DNA of 64,000 bases from Neoceratodus forsteri (GCA_016271365.2 JADMNL010000028.1:53524001-53588000), one strand, 5' to 3'; positions 1 to 11,174 are shown, counted from the first letter of the stretch. Notes: generated by a model not told the origin, from the sequence alone. Translations and numbers: made by a program.

Positions 1-269
1 AAACAACCAGGGACTGTAGCTGTAGTTCTTTGGGATAGGCACACTTTGGCAAAGAAGATTCTGGCAGAGACTCTGACACTAAGCTGGTGAAAGTTGGTGA
101 AGAATGATGCTGGAAGTTTTCTTTCTCTGGATGGAGACTGATTCCGTAAACATACTGTTATAGGCGACTATAGGGTAGTGTCGCAGCAGAAGACTGAGTC
201 AGTACACACAAGTCTGTAACAATGGAGGCTAGATGATACACTGGATATCTGCACCAAGGTAATTTGGCA

Positions 270-460
270 ATGCCTGGGGCAATTGTTCATTGCTGGGGCA
301 TTTGTACAGTTCCATGGGTAAATTTGCCAAGAGCAGGGACAAAGAACCCGATCCTGGGGAATTATTCATTGCGAGGCAATTCTTCATGACTTGGGCAATT
401 GTTCACAGCTGGGGCAATTGTTTGTAGCTGGGGCAATTGTTTGTAGCTGGGGCACTTGGC
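270..460. repeat. Degenerate ~20-bp minisatellite
   Basis: Repeated units of the form CTGGGGCAATTGTTTGTAG occur back to back near 410-455. Looser versions such as CTGGGGCAATTGTTCATTG and CTGGGGCATTTGTACAG occur from about 270. The last two full units are identical and the others differ by several bases and in length. The rest of 1-980 shows no recognisable gene or element. Confidence 0.7.
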
Positions 461-980
461 CTTAAGGCAGTCCAGAAAGTCAGCCAACAATAAGACAGTC
501 TAGGAACGTTGCAATTGGCAATAAAATTCAATGGCTTGCACGCACTAAACAGTTCAGTGAATTGGCAAACAATAAACTGCACAAGCAGCTGCAGATTCAT
601 TGCCCACTGGATAATCAATTGCCCTATTGCCCACAGAAGGTAACAGCTATGTTTAAGGAGCAGCTAGCCAACTCCTGTCTCGGCCATCCCTATCGAAGTG
701 GTTCGAAGGTGGGAAATATTTCAAAATAAAAACAGACAAGATTGGTAGAAATGGAGCCTCCACCAAATATATGTTACATAAAAATATATTTATTTCTATA
801 GCTCTTTATTTACTCTCTGTATCTTTAGAAAGTGCAGCATACAGTAACAACTTCCATCCTTAAACATTTCAGACACATGTCCTTCATCAGTAAGGTTGTA
901 CTGCATCATTAAATCATCCAGAGTATATTCTGTTCCAATCCACAAATTTTTTTTTCAGTTCAGTCTGTTTAAAATACTTA

Positions 981-996
981 GGGCTGGATATTCAAA
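981..996 (+). repeat. Left terminal inverted repeat of the Harbinger element
   Basis: GGGCTGGATATTCAAA follows TTA directly. It is the exact reverse complement of the sequence at 7890-7905. GCGCAA-type motifs begin immediately inside it, for example TTGCGCCATGCGCAA at 1001-1015. Confidence 0.93.
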
Positions 997-1491
997 AGGG
1001 TTGCGCCATGCGCAATAGGGTTGTGCATGGGCAAGTCCGAATTTGCGCCATTCTGCGATATTCAGCAGGAGGCAGTTGCGCCACTGAAAACAGGCTGAGC
1101 AACAGTGCAATGCAAATGAAGGCATGCGCAACTGAAGGGGGTGGATCCATGCATAAAGAGCGCAATGCAATATTCAAAGGTTTGCGCAATGCGCACTAGC
1201 GGAACAGCCGGAAGGTGCGCCACAGCGGAAATGAGCCAAAATAAAAAGGTTCAAGTAAGAGGCGCAAGAACGCTACAGGGATGCCAAGCGAGACAGACAG
1301 AGAGACAGACAGTGACAGTCCAGAACAGGCAGGCAAGGGAAGTTGTGTGGGCCATAGGCTGCAGAGGTCAGCTGGGTACCCGTGCAGTGGAGGTAGCAGT
1401 CAGGACAGCGGGGTAACAGAGCAACATCAGCCGGGGGTCAAAAGCCAGGAGATGGACAGTGCCAGCTTCCACATGGAAGCTGTAATGAGGG

Positions 1492-2717
1492 GTGAGAATG
1501 CATCCTGCAGGGGCACATGGCCGTGGAAGGGCCCGTCAGCGGTACGCCCCCAACAGGCAGTACTGTGCCCGCATCAGCTTTGAGCTGTACACAGATGTAG
1601 AGATCGTGGGACGGTACCACCTGAACAGGGCAATACTGAGGCAGCTCTGTGAGCTGTGCAGTGATGTGATGCAGGCACCCTCATGACAGAGTCACGCTCT
1701 GTCAGTGGAGACCAAGGTGACAGCCTGCATGTGCCTGCTCACCATGGGCACCTTCCAGAGGCCGACAGGGGACACCACAGGCATCACACAGTCGGCCACG
1801 TCATGCATCCTCACCCAATTCCTCAACACACTGCTGCCACATGCTGCGGAGCACATCCATTTCCCCAGCACCGCGGCAGAGCATACAGCAAACATGCAGG
1901 AGTTCCACAGGGTAGCACGTATGCCTGGCATGCTAGGAGCCATAGACTGCACTCATGTGGCCATTTGCATGCCACCTGGCCCCAATGGGGCCACATATAG
2001 GAACAGGAAGGGCTATTCCAGTGTCAACTGCCAGGTGGTGTGTGATGCCATTGGGCGCATAATCAATGTCTGTGCCACACACCCTGGCGGAGCACATGAT
2101 GCCTTCATATGGTATCAGTCCGCACTGTGCCATCGATTTCAAGAGTGGGGACATCCCCTCAGGCCATCTAGTGGGTGAGTACACATGTAGGAATTGCAAA
2201 CTTGGGGCAAGGGTGGGAATGCCACAGGTGCTATGGTAGTGGCACACAGGGATATTGGCAATATGGACCTGAACATGATACTCATCTCCACCATCTCCAC
2301 ACAGGTGACAGCGGATATCCACTCCGTCCCTGGCTGCTCACACCATACCGGCACCCCATGACCCCATCGCAGCAACACTATAATGAGGCGCATGCCGCCA
2401 CATGCAACATCATCGAGCTGGTGTTTGGGATGCTCAAGGCACGCTTCTGATGCCTAGACACCTCTGGCAGTGCCCTACAGTACAGAACCTCAAAGGTCTG
2501 TGGGATATTCCTGGCCTGTTGTATCCTGCACAACATGGCCAAAGACTGTGGGATAGTCATTCAGGTCGAGGAGGGGGACAGTGATGGGGACGCCAGCGGC
2601 GCCGGTGATGATGGTGATGAGCAGCCCCCCCTTGGACGGTGGGACCCCAGACTGATCCGGCAGGCCCAGCTGCACCGGGACACCATCACGGAGGAGCATT
2701 ATGCACAACACAGGTAA
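1492..2717 (+). pseudogene. Harbinger transposase (HARBI1-like DDE nuclease), decayed
   Basis: This is the transposase that would cut and paste the element. Domain order is N-terminal helix region (EIVGRYHLNRA, about 1593), SHALSVETKV (about 1690), the first catalytic Asp in GAIDCTHV (about 1938), YRNRKGYSS and VVCDA, the second Asp in HPGGAHDAF (about 2083), then GDSGYPLRPWLLTP (from 2305) and the catalytic Glu in NIIELVFGMLKARF (about 2407-2447). The C-terminal ILHNMA motif and an acidic tail follow. A stop at 1684-1686 and another at 2448-2450 both look like CGA to TGA changes. One frame shift near 2140 precedes a 130-bp GT-AG intron at 2175-2304 that joins LVG to DSGYP. A strong donor (CAG then GTAAGT) at 2714 hints at a further exon. 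The start is uncertain; 1492 is the first in-frame ATG. Confidence 0.9.
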
Positions 2718-2859
2718 GTCAAGGGGCCATGTGCAACCAACACTGTCCAGGTGCAACCCACAGGCACACAGGGTAACACACCAGGGGTGCATGACGGCAA
2801 GGGGAGTGGAAGGGTCCAGGCACACAAACACACCATCAGGGAGGGGTGAACAGTCATAT

Positions 2860-2861
<2 letters not shown>

Positions 2862-2905
<44 letters not shown>
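2862..2905. repeat. (CA)n microsatellite inside the Harbinger element
   Basis: About 21 uninterrupted CA dinucleotides lie between the transposase and the convergent SANT-like gene. The interval 2718-3416 otherwise holds no coding signal I recognise. Confidence 0.97.
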
Positions 2906-2906
<1 letters not shown>

Positions 2907-3416
2907 AGGCACAAAGCGTACATGGGCAGGTGCACAGCAGAGCAGGAACAGACATGGCAAACACACAGATCCACAGACCACACCCACCACCTGTACTGTC
3001 CAAGTACATGTGTCAGATGCTGGGCATCCTTGCACCTTGGTGTACAGTACAATGCAGGCATCATCATGCACAGCACCTGTGGACATCAGTCGGGATGGTG
3101 TGCAGGTGGTCCCTGTGTCAGCGTGATGGGCAGGGCACCCACCATGACGCACATTGCGCACAGGGCAGCACCAGACAGGGCACGCACTGGGAGACAGGTC
3201 AGTCATGTTGCACTGTTCCACGGCCATCGCGGATGCATGGGTGACCCAGCCGTGACCCAACAGCACTGGCAGGCTGAGCAGGGGCCACATGGGGTGGCAC
3301 CGATGGACCACCAGGGGTCCCACTGTGTGATCGCGACCTTGTCCGCACAGGGGTCTGCAGCATGCCAAACATACCTGCACCAGGGGTGCTCGGGATGCCC
3401 ACAGCAGATCCCAGCA

Positions 3417-4861
3417 TCAACAGGCTGGGTGTCGCATGACGCCGGGAATAGGGAGTGGAGAGCGGACTGTGTGGGTGCGCAGGTACAGGGCACTTGCTTG
3501 TGTCCCAATGCAGCCACGCACAGCGACCAATGCCTGGGTCTGCCTGTCAATGGCAGCGGTCACATCCATCTGCATTTGGACGATCTCTGCAGGATCAGAG
3601 CACAGTCCCTGCTGTGCCGCCCACAGCCATGCACAGTGCCTCCACAGACGTTGCAACCCACCTTGCTGCTGTACTGATTCCCGCAGCAGGTGGGTGTGCT
3701 CTTAAAATGGGTACTCTGCCACAACGGCATCCTGTCCCCCAGGGTATGGAAGGTCCTGATGCTTAACACCCCTTGAGGGTGGGAGCTGTTCACCAGGACC
3801 AGGTATAGGCATATCAAAGGGCGGTGTGCATGTGCCACTGCTGGACACTGTACCCCCAGACCTGGTGGGTGACTGCTGCTGCTGCCCCTCCAACTGCTGT
3901 GCCCCAGGGACCACTCGTTCCACTGCTGTGGCTGCAACAGTGCCAGACACCTGCACAGCCACCGGTGCTGCCCCACCAGTGCTGACAGGCACATCCTGGG
4001 ACTGTGCTGACATGCTGGCACACATGTTGGAACCAGCTAGGTCCAAGGGCCGTGCTGGCCTGCTGTGTGTCCGTCATGGGACACACATGTGTCACTGCCC
4101 ATTGCAGTCCTTGCATCATCAATGGTGCAGGTACATGCTACAGCCACAGTCACAGCGTGCTGGCATGCTTGCATGCCAGACTGCTGAGACACAGGCTGTG
4201 CACCCCCCACACCTGACTCACCGACAACAGAGGTGGCAGCCAGGCGTGCATGCTGGTGAAGTGCGTGCTGGCTGGCGACAGAGGTGGATGGACCCTCCTC
4301 CAACTCTGGCAGGTCTTCCTCACTGCCTGGTCCCACCACCACCTTCCCCTGAAGATGAACAGGATCTGTAACAGAAAGTGAGGACATGTGAGTGCATGTG
4401 AACAACCCCAACACCACCACCATGTCATACCATGCAGTGATGGGCTTCCACCTGTCTGGAATCCACCTCCTGGTACACCCTCAATAGCACTCCACTGCAT
4501 TGATGCAGCCAGTCGGTCCTCAGCCGGGGTCAGCTCCGCCACCACTGGCTGGCCCCCGCCTGTGCCAGCACGTGCCACCCTGAGGGCTGCCACCTTCTCC
4601 TTCACCCTCCTGCAGTCTGTCCCCATCTTCTTTTTGCATTCCTGCATGGAGCGCTGGTGGCTTCCGTGCAGGTTCCGTGCAGGTTCACTGCCCGAGCTAC
4701 CCCCACCCATGCAGCTGCACGGGCCTGAGGGGTGCCCCGCTGTCCACTCAGTAGTGGCTCCTCTTCCAGGTAGGCCTGGAAGAGGGCCTATGTCTTGTGG
4801 TGAAGTTGGGCCTCCTCCTTTGCCCACCATCCTCACCCTCACCTTGGCTCTGCTCGGTCAT
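3417..4861 (-). pseudogene. Myb/SANT-like Harbinger accessory protein 1 (decayed, three exons)
   Basis: Animal Harbinger elements usually carry a Myb/SANT-like DNA-binding protein that partners the transposase. Here the gene starts at an ATG at 4861 with a basic RRRPNFT motif, the usual opening of such domains. It shifts frame into ALFQAYLEEEPLL and back into SMQECKKKMGTDCRRVKEK, then ends the block with ELTPAEDRL and AIEGVPGG, the segment that commonly follows the trihelix. An intron at 4451-4366 (86 bp) leads to an exon at 4365-4222 with the acidic run SEEDLPELEEGPSTS and a GTGAGT donor at 4221. The last exon, about 4075 to 3417, is rich in Q, S and T and ends in a helix-like stretch (PAEIVQMQMDVTAAIDRQTQ), with one in-frame stop near 3702. 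It converges on the transposase gene. The function is inferred from family resemblance. Confidence 0.8.
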
Positions 4862-5638
4862 GTCGGTCTGTATGGGTGGAAGTGGACACCTGTCACTGTG
4901 CAGTCTACAGCGTTATCCCATGACCATTGGCCAGAACATCGCACAGCATGCAACTCACCTCTCACCTGCAGTAACCGAATCTGGCCAGCGCAGCCCAATG
5001 TTGTGTATTCATAGCGCAATGCATGCAAATTAGGAGTGGCGGAACTTTAATGACATGCTAATCATGCCACTGCGCCTTTGAATGGCTGATCAGATGATTT
5101 GCATGTGTCGGCTGAATATCGCGCCGTTGCTCTTTGCGCAATACAGTTGAGCCGGCTGAGCCAATGGCACATTTCTGTGACCGTGTGGTACATCAGTATT
5201 GCACATGCCCAGGTAGCTTACACAGGTGTCTGCAGCGCCGATGATGACGTGCTGTACACGATCAGCAATTCAGGCCATGGCCACCATTGTGCCAATGGCG
5301 CTACAGTGCTGGTCAATATATGGCGCTGTGGCAGTACTGCGCAATAGTCCACTGTGGCACTGGCACACAGGTGTCCGATCGCCCAGGACATGTGGACATC
5401 TGATGGCGCTGTGCATGGCCTTGTGCCACTGACCCATGACCTTGTGCCCGACCTTTGCCCCCTGGCGCTGTACGTCTGGCATGTGTACGGCTCTATCGCG
5501 CTGTTCGGTGACAGTGCGATGTGGACCGACGGTGCTGTCCGAACAGCGCGATTGGCAGTGATAGAGTTGTACTGCACAACATTTCCACATGGGGTTGCCG
5601 TGCTGCGGAGCGCCATATTGCCACTGTACATTCTGAAT
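4862..5638. promoter_or_regulatory. Divergent intergenic region between the two SANT-like genes
   Basis: The minus-strand gene starts at 4861 and the plus-strand gene at 5639, so these 777 bp would have to drive both. The interval contains the GCGCAA-type motif that crowds the element termini: AGCGCAAT at 5013, TTGCGCAA at 5134 and TGCGCAAT near 5338, plus GAATATCGCGCC near 5114, which resembles the terminal repeat. No clear TATA box or known promoter element was found. The promoter role is an inference from gene layout. Confidence 0.45.
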
Positions 5639-6782
5639 ATGGCACGCAGGAGAGCACCACAATGGGGGGCTTTGGAATTAGCTAACCTGGTGGCTGTGGT
5701 GGAGCCTCACTATGGCTCACTGTTTGAGGGAGTGTCCCTGCAGGTGCCATGCACCCATGTGTGGCAGCAGGTCGCCGCTGCCCTGGAGCAGGCCACTGGG
5801 TGGAGGAGGACTCTGGAGCAGTGCAGGCACTGCCACGGTGACCTGCAGAGGAGTGAGCGTGCTCTGCTTGTGCATCTCAGGTCGTGTGCCTTGAGGGGCA
5901 TTGTGCCCAGGCCAGTTGGGTGTGCTATGTATGCACCGGTATTGTCTGCATGGGTGACTGTGTAATGTAATCTGCGCATGAGGGTGGGTTGGGCTGTGGT
6001 TTGTTGTGAGGGTGTTTGCAGGTGTGTGCTGTTTGGGTCTGGTTGTGTGGGCAGGCACACTCAATGGGGCAAGGGGCTGTCTGCTTTGGGATCTCACTGA
6101 TGTGTTTTCTTCCTTTGTCTCCCACAGGCGTGGAGGAGCAGAGGCGGGCACAGGCTGAGGCCTGGGATGGCGGTGCCAGGGTGGCTGACGGAGGAGGTGT
6201 GCAAAAGCCACAGCCACAGCAGCAGCAACAGCAGCAGCAGCACCTGCTACAGCGGCTTGATGAGGGTGAGTGTCATTACATCATGGATGCTATTGCATGC
6301 TGGGGGGGCACGGACACCTTCCATGGACAACACTACCATGCATGCAACATGTGACAGTCATCACTGTCCAGTGGCACTGCATATGTGTGTGTGTGTGTGT
6401 GTGTGCATCACTGGTGGTCCATGCATGCACCGGGCACATGGCTGTGGCACTAGCATCCCACCACGTAGCTACGTCACTGGGCAGCCTTGGTTGTGCTGTG
6501 CTGGACATGGCCGGTGTGTGTGTGCAGTGGTACACATGGCCATTGCTGGCTGGTTGGGCTTGTCTTGTGCACGGTCACTGTGGGTGGATGCAGTCCATTA
6601 CAGGAGCGGGGCACTTGGCTGTATGCCATACATGATGGGTGGGATTCAGGGTTGTGGACAGTCACAGCCATTGACTCTGTTCTCTTGTCCTAGGTATCCG
6701 GATCCTGTGCTTGTTGGAGCAGGGCATGCAGAGGCTAACACAAGTGGCGGTGGACACCCATGCATTACTCCTCGACCTATAG
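5639..6782 (+). pseudogene. Myb/SANT-like Harbinger accessory protein 2 (three exons)
   Basis: This is a second putative DNA-binding partner, different in sequence from the minus-strand one. From the ATG at 5639 the protein begins ARRRAPQW and continues with ELANLVAVVEPHYGSLFEG, a tryptophan block (HVWQQVAAALEQA) and RRTLEQCRHCHGDLQRSERA. This order fits a SANT/trihelix fold. The first exon runs open to 5965. Exon 2 (6128-6265, after CCCACAG) encodes VEEQRRAQAEAWDGG and a glutamine run from CAG repeats. A GTGAGT donor at 6266 and a TCCTAG acceptor at 6693 join it in frame to IRILCLLEQGMQRLTQVAV, a helical tail. That tail stops at TAG 6780-6782, followed by an arginine/glutamine-rich continuation. 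The exon 1 donor was not fixed. Confidence 0.78.
6383..6405. repeat. (TG)n microsatellite
   Basis: A short pure TG run lies in the second intron of the plus-strand SANT-like gene. The interval 6783-7700 downstream is GT-rich and shows no coding pattern. Confidence 0.95.
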
Positions 6783-7889
6783 CAGCATGGCATGCGGCGC
6801 CGGAGGAGGCCACAGGCACAGCACCAGGCGGGAGGAGAGCAGGCTGCCAGGCAGTAGTCAGTCATCAGCGGACCCCACCTTCCCTCTCCCAGTTGTTCAC
6901 CCCTGCCCCTTACCCACCCCTGCCTCATACCCATATCCCCAACCCTGCCTTGTACATATGTTTGTGTTTGTTGTTCTCGTTATGCTTCTTAATTACATTT
7001 ATATTTTGATATGAATGCTGTGGTAGTCTCTGATTTGCAGCTGGCTACTCGGTGCTCAGTTGCAGTGGTGTGCATGGCGTCAGGTGTGTATGGTCATGGG
7101 TTTGTGTGTGCGGGTGTGGGGTGGTGTCTCTGGTGTGGTGAGGCTCCAGTCAGTATTGCTGTCTGGCTGCCACCCACTGCTGGGTGGTCATGGTGGGTTT
7201 GGCTTGTGTGGTTCTGTGGTTCATGAGGTTGCAGTGTTCCGGGGGGGGGCCCTGTGATTCCTGCAGTGCTGGTCATTGCGCATGGGTGATGTCTTGGGGT
7301 CACAGTGCTGGGCGTGTTGTGCACGGGAGGTGGCCGCTGGGGACTTGGGTGCTCCACCCCCTTTGTGTGCCAGTCTCGGGTTGACGGTAGGTGTGCTGCA
7401 GTAACACACCGGGTTGTGCTTTGTTTGCTTGTCCCCATGGCCCAGTGGCTGCTCCATCCCTCCCCCAGTTATGCTGTGCTTGGGGTGAGGGGTACATTGT
7501 TGGTTCGGCAGTGCGTCCTTGTGCCCATCTGTAGCATGGGTGGTGTGCCCCTGCCTACCTCCCTGGTTGTGCAGTTCCATTGCTATGGTGCTGGGTGTGT
7601 CTTTGCTTGCCCTATAGCACCTCTGTACTGCTCAGCTGGGCTGGCCTTGTTGCACTATGGCACATCATTTCTGCTCAGCGTCCCCTTCCCCTTCCTGGTT
7701 GCGCTATGGCGCATCATATCTGCTCAGCTTCCCCTTCCTTCCTGGTTGCGCTATAAAACGGTTTGTGCGATATTCAGGCGTTGGCTGCTTGCGCAGTTAG
7801 CCCTGCTCCATGTTTGAATATCACGACGATTGCGAATGTGCGCAAGTGACTTGCGCTTGCTCCTGCTGTTGCGCACTTTTTGGGCGCAG

Positions 7890-7905
7890 TTTGAATATCC
7901 AGCCC
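7890..7905 (-). repeat. Right terminal inverted repeat of the Harbinger element
   Basis: TTTGAATATCCAGCCC is the exact complement of the left terminus. Inside it lies a dense set of GCGCAA-type motifs between about 7700 and 7880, for example GTGCGCAAGTGACTTGCGC near 7839. The flank begins ATATGC. Confidence 0.93.
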
Positions 7906-8044
7906 ATATGCTCTTTCTCTAACTTTGTTTATGCATGAGCTGCCGAGTGCTGCTCCCTTTACAATTAAACTCTAATGTATATTTGATGAGTGGCTCCATT
8001 TATCTAGTCTGTTTCTGTTTATTAGCCTATACTGGTAGTGAGCT

Positions 8045-8222
8045 ACTAACATACTAAAATGCCAGCAGAATAGGCCTAACGGTCTTTCGCGTCTGCTCTT
8101 TTGGTCAGCCCCCAACCTGGGAGTTGACCTTGCTGCCCCCCTCGCCTTCTCTGGCTTCTCTCTTCCCAGTTCCGGATATTCTCGCTGCATTGGATTTTGC
8201 TTCCAGAACCCTTCCCTGACCC
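8045..8222 (-). mobile_element. CR1-like LINE 3' end, 5'-truncated
   Basis: The sequence from ACTAACATACTAAAATGCC to the CTTCCAGAACCCTTCC region is nearly the same as 56537-56708, the 3' end of a longer CR1-like copy in this window. Read on the minus strand it ends in TTAGTATGTTAGTA, the 3' tail of that subfamily. Homology stops near 8222. The short interval between the Harbinger end and this fragment shows nothing recognisable. Confidence 0.85.
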
Positions 8223-8515
8223 TGTTTTATATTTTTCCTTACCGAGGCTGGCTGTACTGGGCACTACATGTAAATATTTAAAAATACCCTTCCCTTCCTC
8301 TGTGACTGCAGTCGCTATCCCAGTACACAAGGGCTCCCAGGAACACTTGCTCAAACCTCTGGGCTAACAGAAACCCCACTAGGTGTCTGGGACTAGGGTG
8401 TGGCAAGGGAAACTATAGGGCACCTATACTACCTGTACCCTCTCACTTTGCTATGTGGGACAGTGTAAACCCCTTTTCCTAGGCCTCTATAACTGGTGGA
8501 CCCAATCTACTGGCC

Positions 8516-9710
8516 TAAAGTGCTGCCCCTTTAAATCTAGGACCTGGCTTGCTGGGCTTGTAATTACTGCTGGGCTTGCCTTGCCCCTTTTAACACTGAG
8601 GCCTTTTCTGCTGTGCCTCTGATTGCCCCTATAAGTTTTCTAGGGCCTACCTGAGGTGCCCCTGTTAAATTTACAGCCTCTGCTGCCCCTTTAAATGCTC
8701 TGGGGCTTGCCTTGTTCACTCCCCCTCTTAAATAAGCTGGACATCCTATATCACAGGTCCATCAGATTTATTACTGACCTTCCCTCCAGCACCCATCACT
8801 GCTCCCTTTATAAGGCAGTTAACTGGACATCATTCAACACAGAAGAAATAAGAATGCTGCAATTTGGATATTCAAAGCTTTATCAGGCAAACTACCCACC
8901 TATATCACAGACTGTTTTACCCGAATTACTTCTAGGCCATACAACTTAAGGATCAGCAAACTTATCATTCTAAAGGTCCCCAATGCCTGCACCCGGTTTG
9001 GGAGGGCCGCTATCAGCTACTCACTAGCAGTTGCATGGAACTCACTCCAAAAAACCATGAAGCTAAATAGCCTCTTACCTTTAACATCCTTCAAAAGATT
9101 ATTCTCCACCGTATTCCCAGAACTCTGCAATTGCTTTAACAAGGCCTAATCCCCGACCCTACCTACCCCATCCCCTTTTCCGTGTTCCATTATGCTAGCT
9201 CTACTTCTTTTTTCCAGTCACCTGATATACTCTCATAAAAGCCAATTAGGACCTATAATTTATATATTATGCCTGCTATACCCATTGCCTCCTTTTCTTA
9301 CAGGTTAAATGGTTTTAATGTGCCTTGTATATATGTAAATTGTTATATATTAGCACTTTATGTCATTGTACTACTGTTTATGTTTTTTCTTGTCTATGTA
9401 ATAATACTTGCACTTCTTGACCACTCAGGTCCATCTTGTAAATGAGCTACGCTCAATGATGTTCGCCTGATTAAATAAAGATTTTTGATTTGATTTGATT
9501 TGATTTGATTTGACTGCTGGACCTATGGCTGCACCTTTAACAATACAGCCTATTCTGTCCCTTTCTGTATACACTCGGGCCTGTGGTGCCCCCTTTTAAC
9601 ACTGGGGCCTAGCACTGCCTCTTTAAATTCCTTGGGTCTGGTGTTGCCCTTTTAAATCTATTAGGCCCAACCAGGGCCTTCTTGTCCATCAACCTGGGCC
9701 ACCCCACCTC
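8516..9710. repeat. Degenerate array of a TGCCCCTTTAAAT-type motif, split by a LINE
   Basis: About ten variants of TGCCCCTTTAAAT, often followed by TCTAGG or CTGGGG, occur at irregular 25-60-bp spacing. Five lie near 8522, 8583, 8627, 8659 and 8681, and five more near 9522, 9549, 9586, 9614 and 9641. The L2-like LINE at 8728-9514 lies between the two halves. The array may belong to an LTR or a decayed minisatellite; I cannot tell which. Confidence 0.55.
8728..9514 (+). mobile_element. L2-like LINE, 3' end
   Basis: The translated start LLNKLDILYHRSIRFI followed by THHCSLYKAVNW matches the C-terminal part of L2-clade ORF2 proteins, where LQKLDS-YHSALRFI and HHC-LY are typical. A later stretch, SYSLAVAWNSLQKTMKL (about 9018), matches the WNSLQ segment. 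A 3' UTR then ends in AATAAAGA and a (TTTGA)n tail at 9485-9514. The copy is 5'-truncated and carries stops. The clade assignment is by resemblance only. Confidence 0.75.
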
Positions 9711-10755
9711 TTCTCTGCCCCTTATGAATAATAAAATGAATCCTCTATGGGCCTTTATGTAGGGCCCCTCCCTGTGGGCATCACTGCACCCAGAATATTT
9801 AAATTATTGGCCTCTCCGCTAGTGCTTTGAGTGCTTAAATAATTTTTAAAATAAAACTTCTTTTTTAGTGTTCAGGCAGTCAGTACTCTTCTTTTGTGCT
9901 GCCGCTGACTCATTGCCCCAGCTCAGAGTAAAGGAGCTTCAGTAGAGGGAGGTGGGAGGTTTCGCTGGCAGAGGGAGGGAACGGGACAGGCAAAGCGGCA
10001 GACAGCAGGGGGCCTCGGGAGGGCCAACAGTCTCACCATCACAATGTGGCTCTTTAATGCCACTGATGAGGGACCAGAGTTTAAACTTAAAAAGAGGATA
10101 CAGCTGGGCGCAAAGAAAATAAGACAACGGGCTAAACAGAGACCACACTGCCACAGGGGACAGGATTCGTCTCTCTCTCTCTCTCTCTCTTCGACTGGAC
10201 CGCCGGACTCAACTGAACAGCAGGACCAGAGCATCAGAAACAGCAGTAGTCTTCTTCATTGGCTGGAGGAGGGGCCACCTAGGAGTCGACAGGACTGGCT
10301 TCTACACAGAAGGTAAGCCCACAGGGCCCCGTTGCACTCTAGTGGTCCTCTCCACTCCACAGCCCAGCACCAACTGACCAAAAATGTTTGGGTTTCTAAT
10401 TGAAAGTGCTGCAGTTGGGGTTCTGATTCTGGAACCCTGAGCTTGCACTTAATGGCAAGCCACGTTTTGTTTTCTTTTAAAACCCTGCAGTCCCAGCCTG
10501 AAGTGCCACGTGTGGGACAATGCCAGCAATCCTGTCACATGGGCACAGATTCCACAGCTTGCTGCCTGCTCGGGGTGTCAGAATGGAGCAGAACAGGCAG
10601 CAGCAGAGCACAAAAAACTTTTCTTTACTTTTTTAAATTACTGCCCTGTCTAGCGCTATTTGGGGGCAATGACAAAGGGCCCAGTGTGACCCCATTACTG
10701 CCCCACAATCTCCACAACACATCTCGGACCCAGGGCACTTAATTGATTTAGTTAA
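9711..10755. other. Unassigned interval with a (CT)n run
   Basis: The interval contains an A/T-rich stretch with AATAAAA near 9860, a (CT)n run at 10170-10190, and a GC-richer segment from 9905 to 10330 ending in AGAAGGTAAGCCC, which could be a splice donor. No protein similarity was seen in any frame. It could be an LTR with leader or an unrelated unique sequence. Confidence 0.4.
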
Positions 10756-11174
10756 TCCCTATTTATTTTTTATTATTTAGTATACTTTATTCACACTTTC
10801 CAATAACATCCATACAGCACCATGGATTGTTAGGCATATGCATTATTACATGACATCGTTAAACATGCCATAATAGCCTTGTGGTTACATCGGCTAAAAT
10901 AAACATTATATACTCTAAAGTCCCCTACATTATCCCAGACTAAGAGTCCCTCACCCTCGTCCAAGTCCTCCAAAATCCCCAGATACCACCCTCCCCCATG
11001 TCAAGTGTGTGCATTATTCTTGAGAATATCACCTTAGGTTCTACTTATTAGCCAATGGATCCACAAACTATTGAGTCAATGTGGGTTGCAAGCGGTAATT
11101 AAAGCCTCCAAGGAGCCCCATCTAGGCTGATATAAATGCGATCGGTTGCCCATAAACAGGATGTGCTTTTCTAG

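Larger units (their letters stand above)
981..7905 (+). mobile_element. PIF/Harbinger DNA transposon, structurally near-complete
   Basis: The 6925-bp element is bounded by perfect 16-bp inverted termini, GGGCTGGATATTCAAA at 981 and its complement ending at 7905. The left flank ends in TTA, the usual 3-bp Harbinger target, while the right flank begins ATA, so the duplication is imperfect. Inside are a HARBI1-type transposase (+), a Myb/SANT-like gene on the minus strand and a second Myb/SANT-like gene on the plus strand, all with GT-AG introns. Both ends are rich in TTGCGCA-type motifs. The transposase has two nonsense codons and a frameshift, so the copy is probably dead although its architecture is preserved. 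Confidence 0.93.

Noticed and set aside
270..460. CRISPR-like array
   Set aside because: Units are directly abutting degenerate minisatellite copies without spacers, in a vertebrate-type sequence.
2490..3380. Long minus-strand open frame of 296 codons
   Set aside because: It runs antisense across the transposase end and through the (CA)n tract, giving a Cys-Val run. It has no domain and is a shadow frame.
10044..10330. Possible host first exon ending in AAGGTAAGC
   Set aside because: GC content is raised and a donor-like site is present, but there is no protein similarity, no matching acceptor and no downstream exon in the window.
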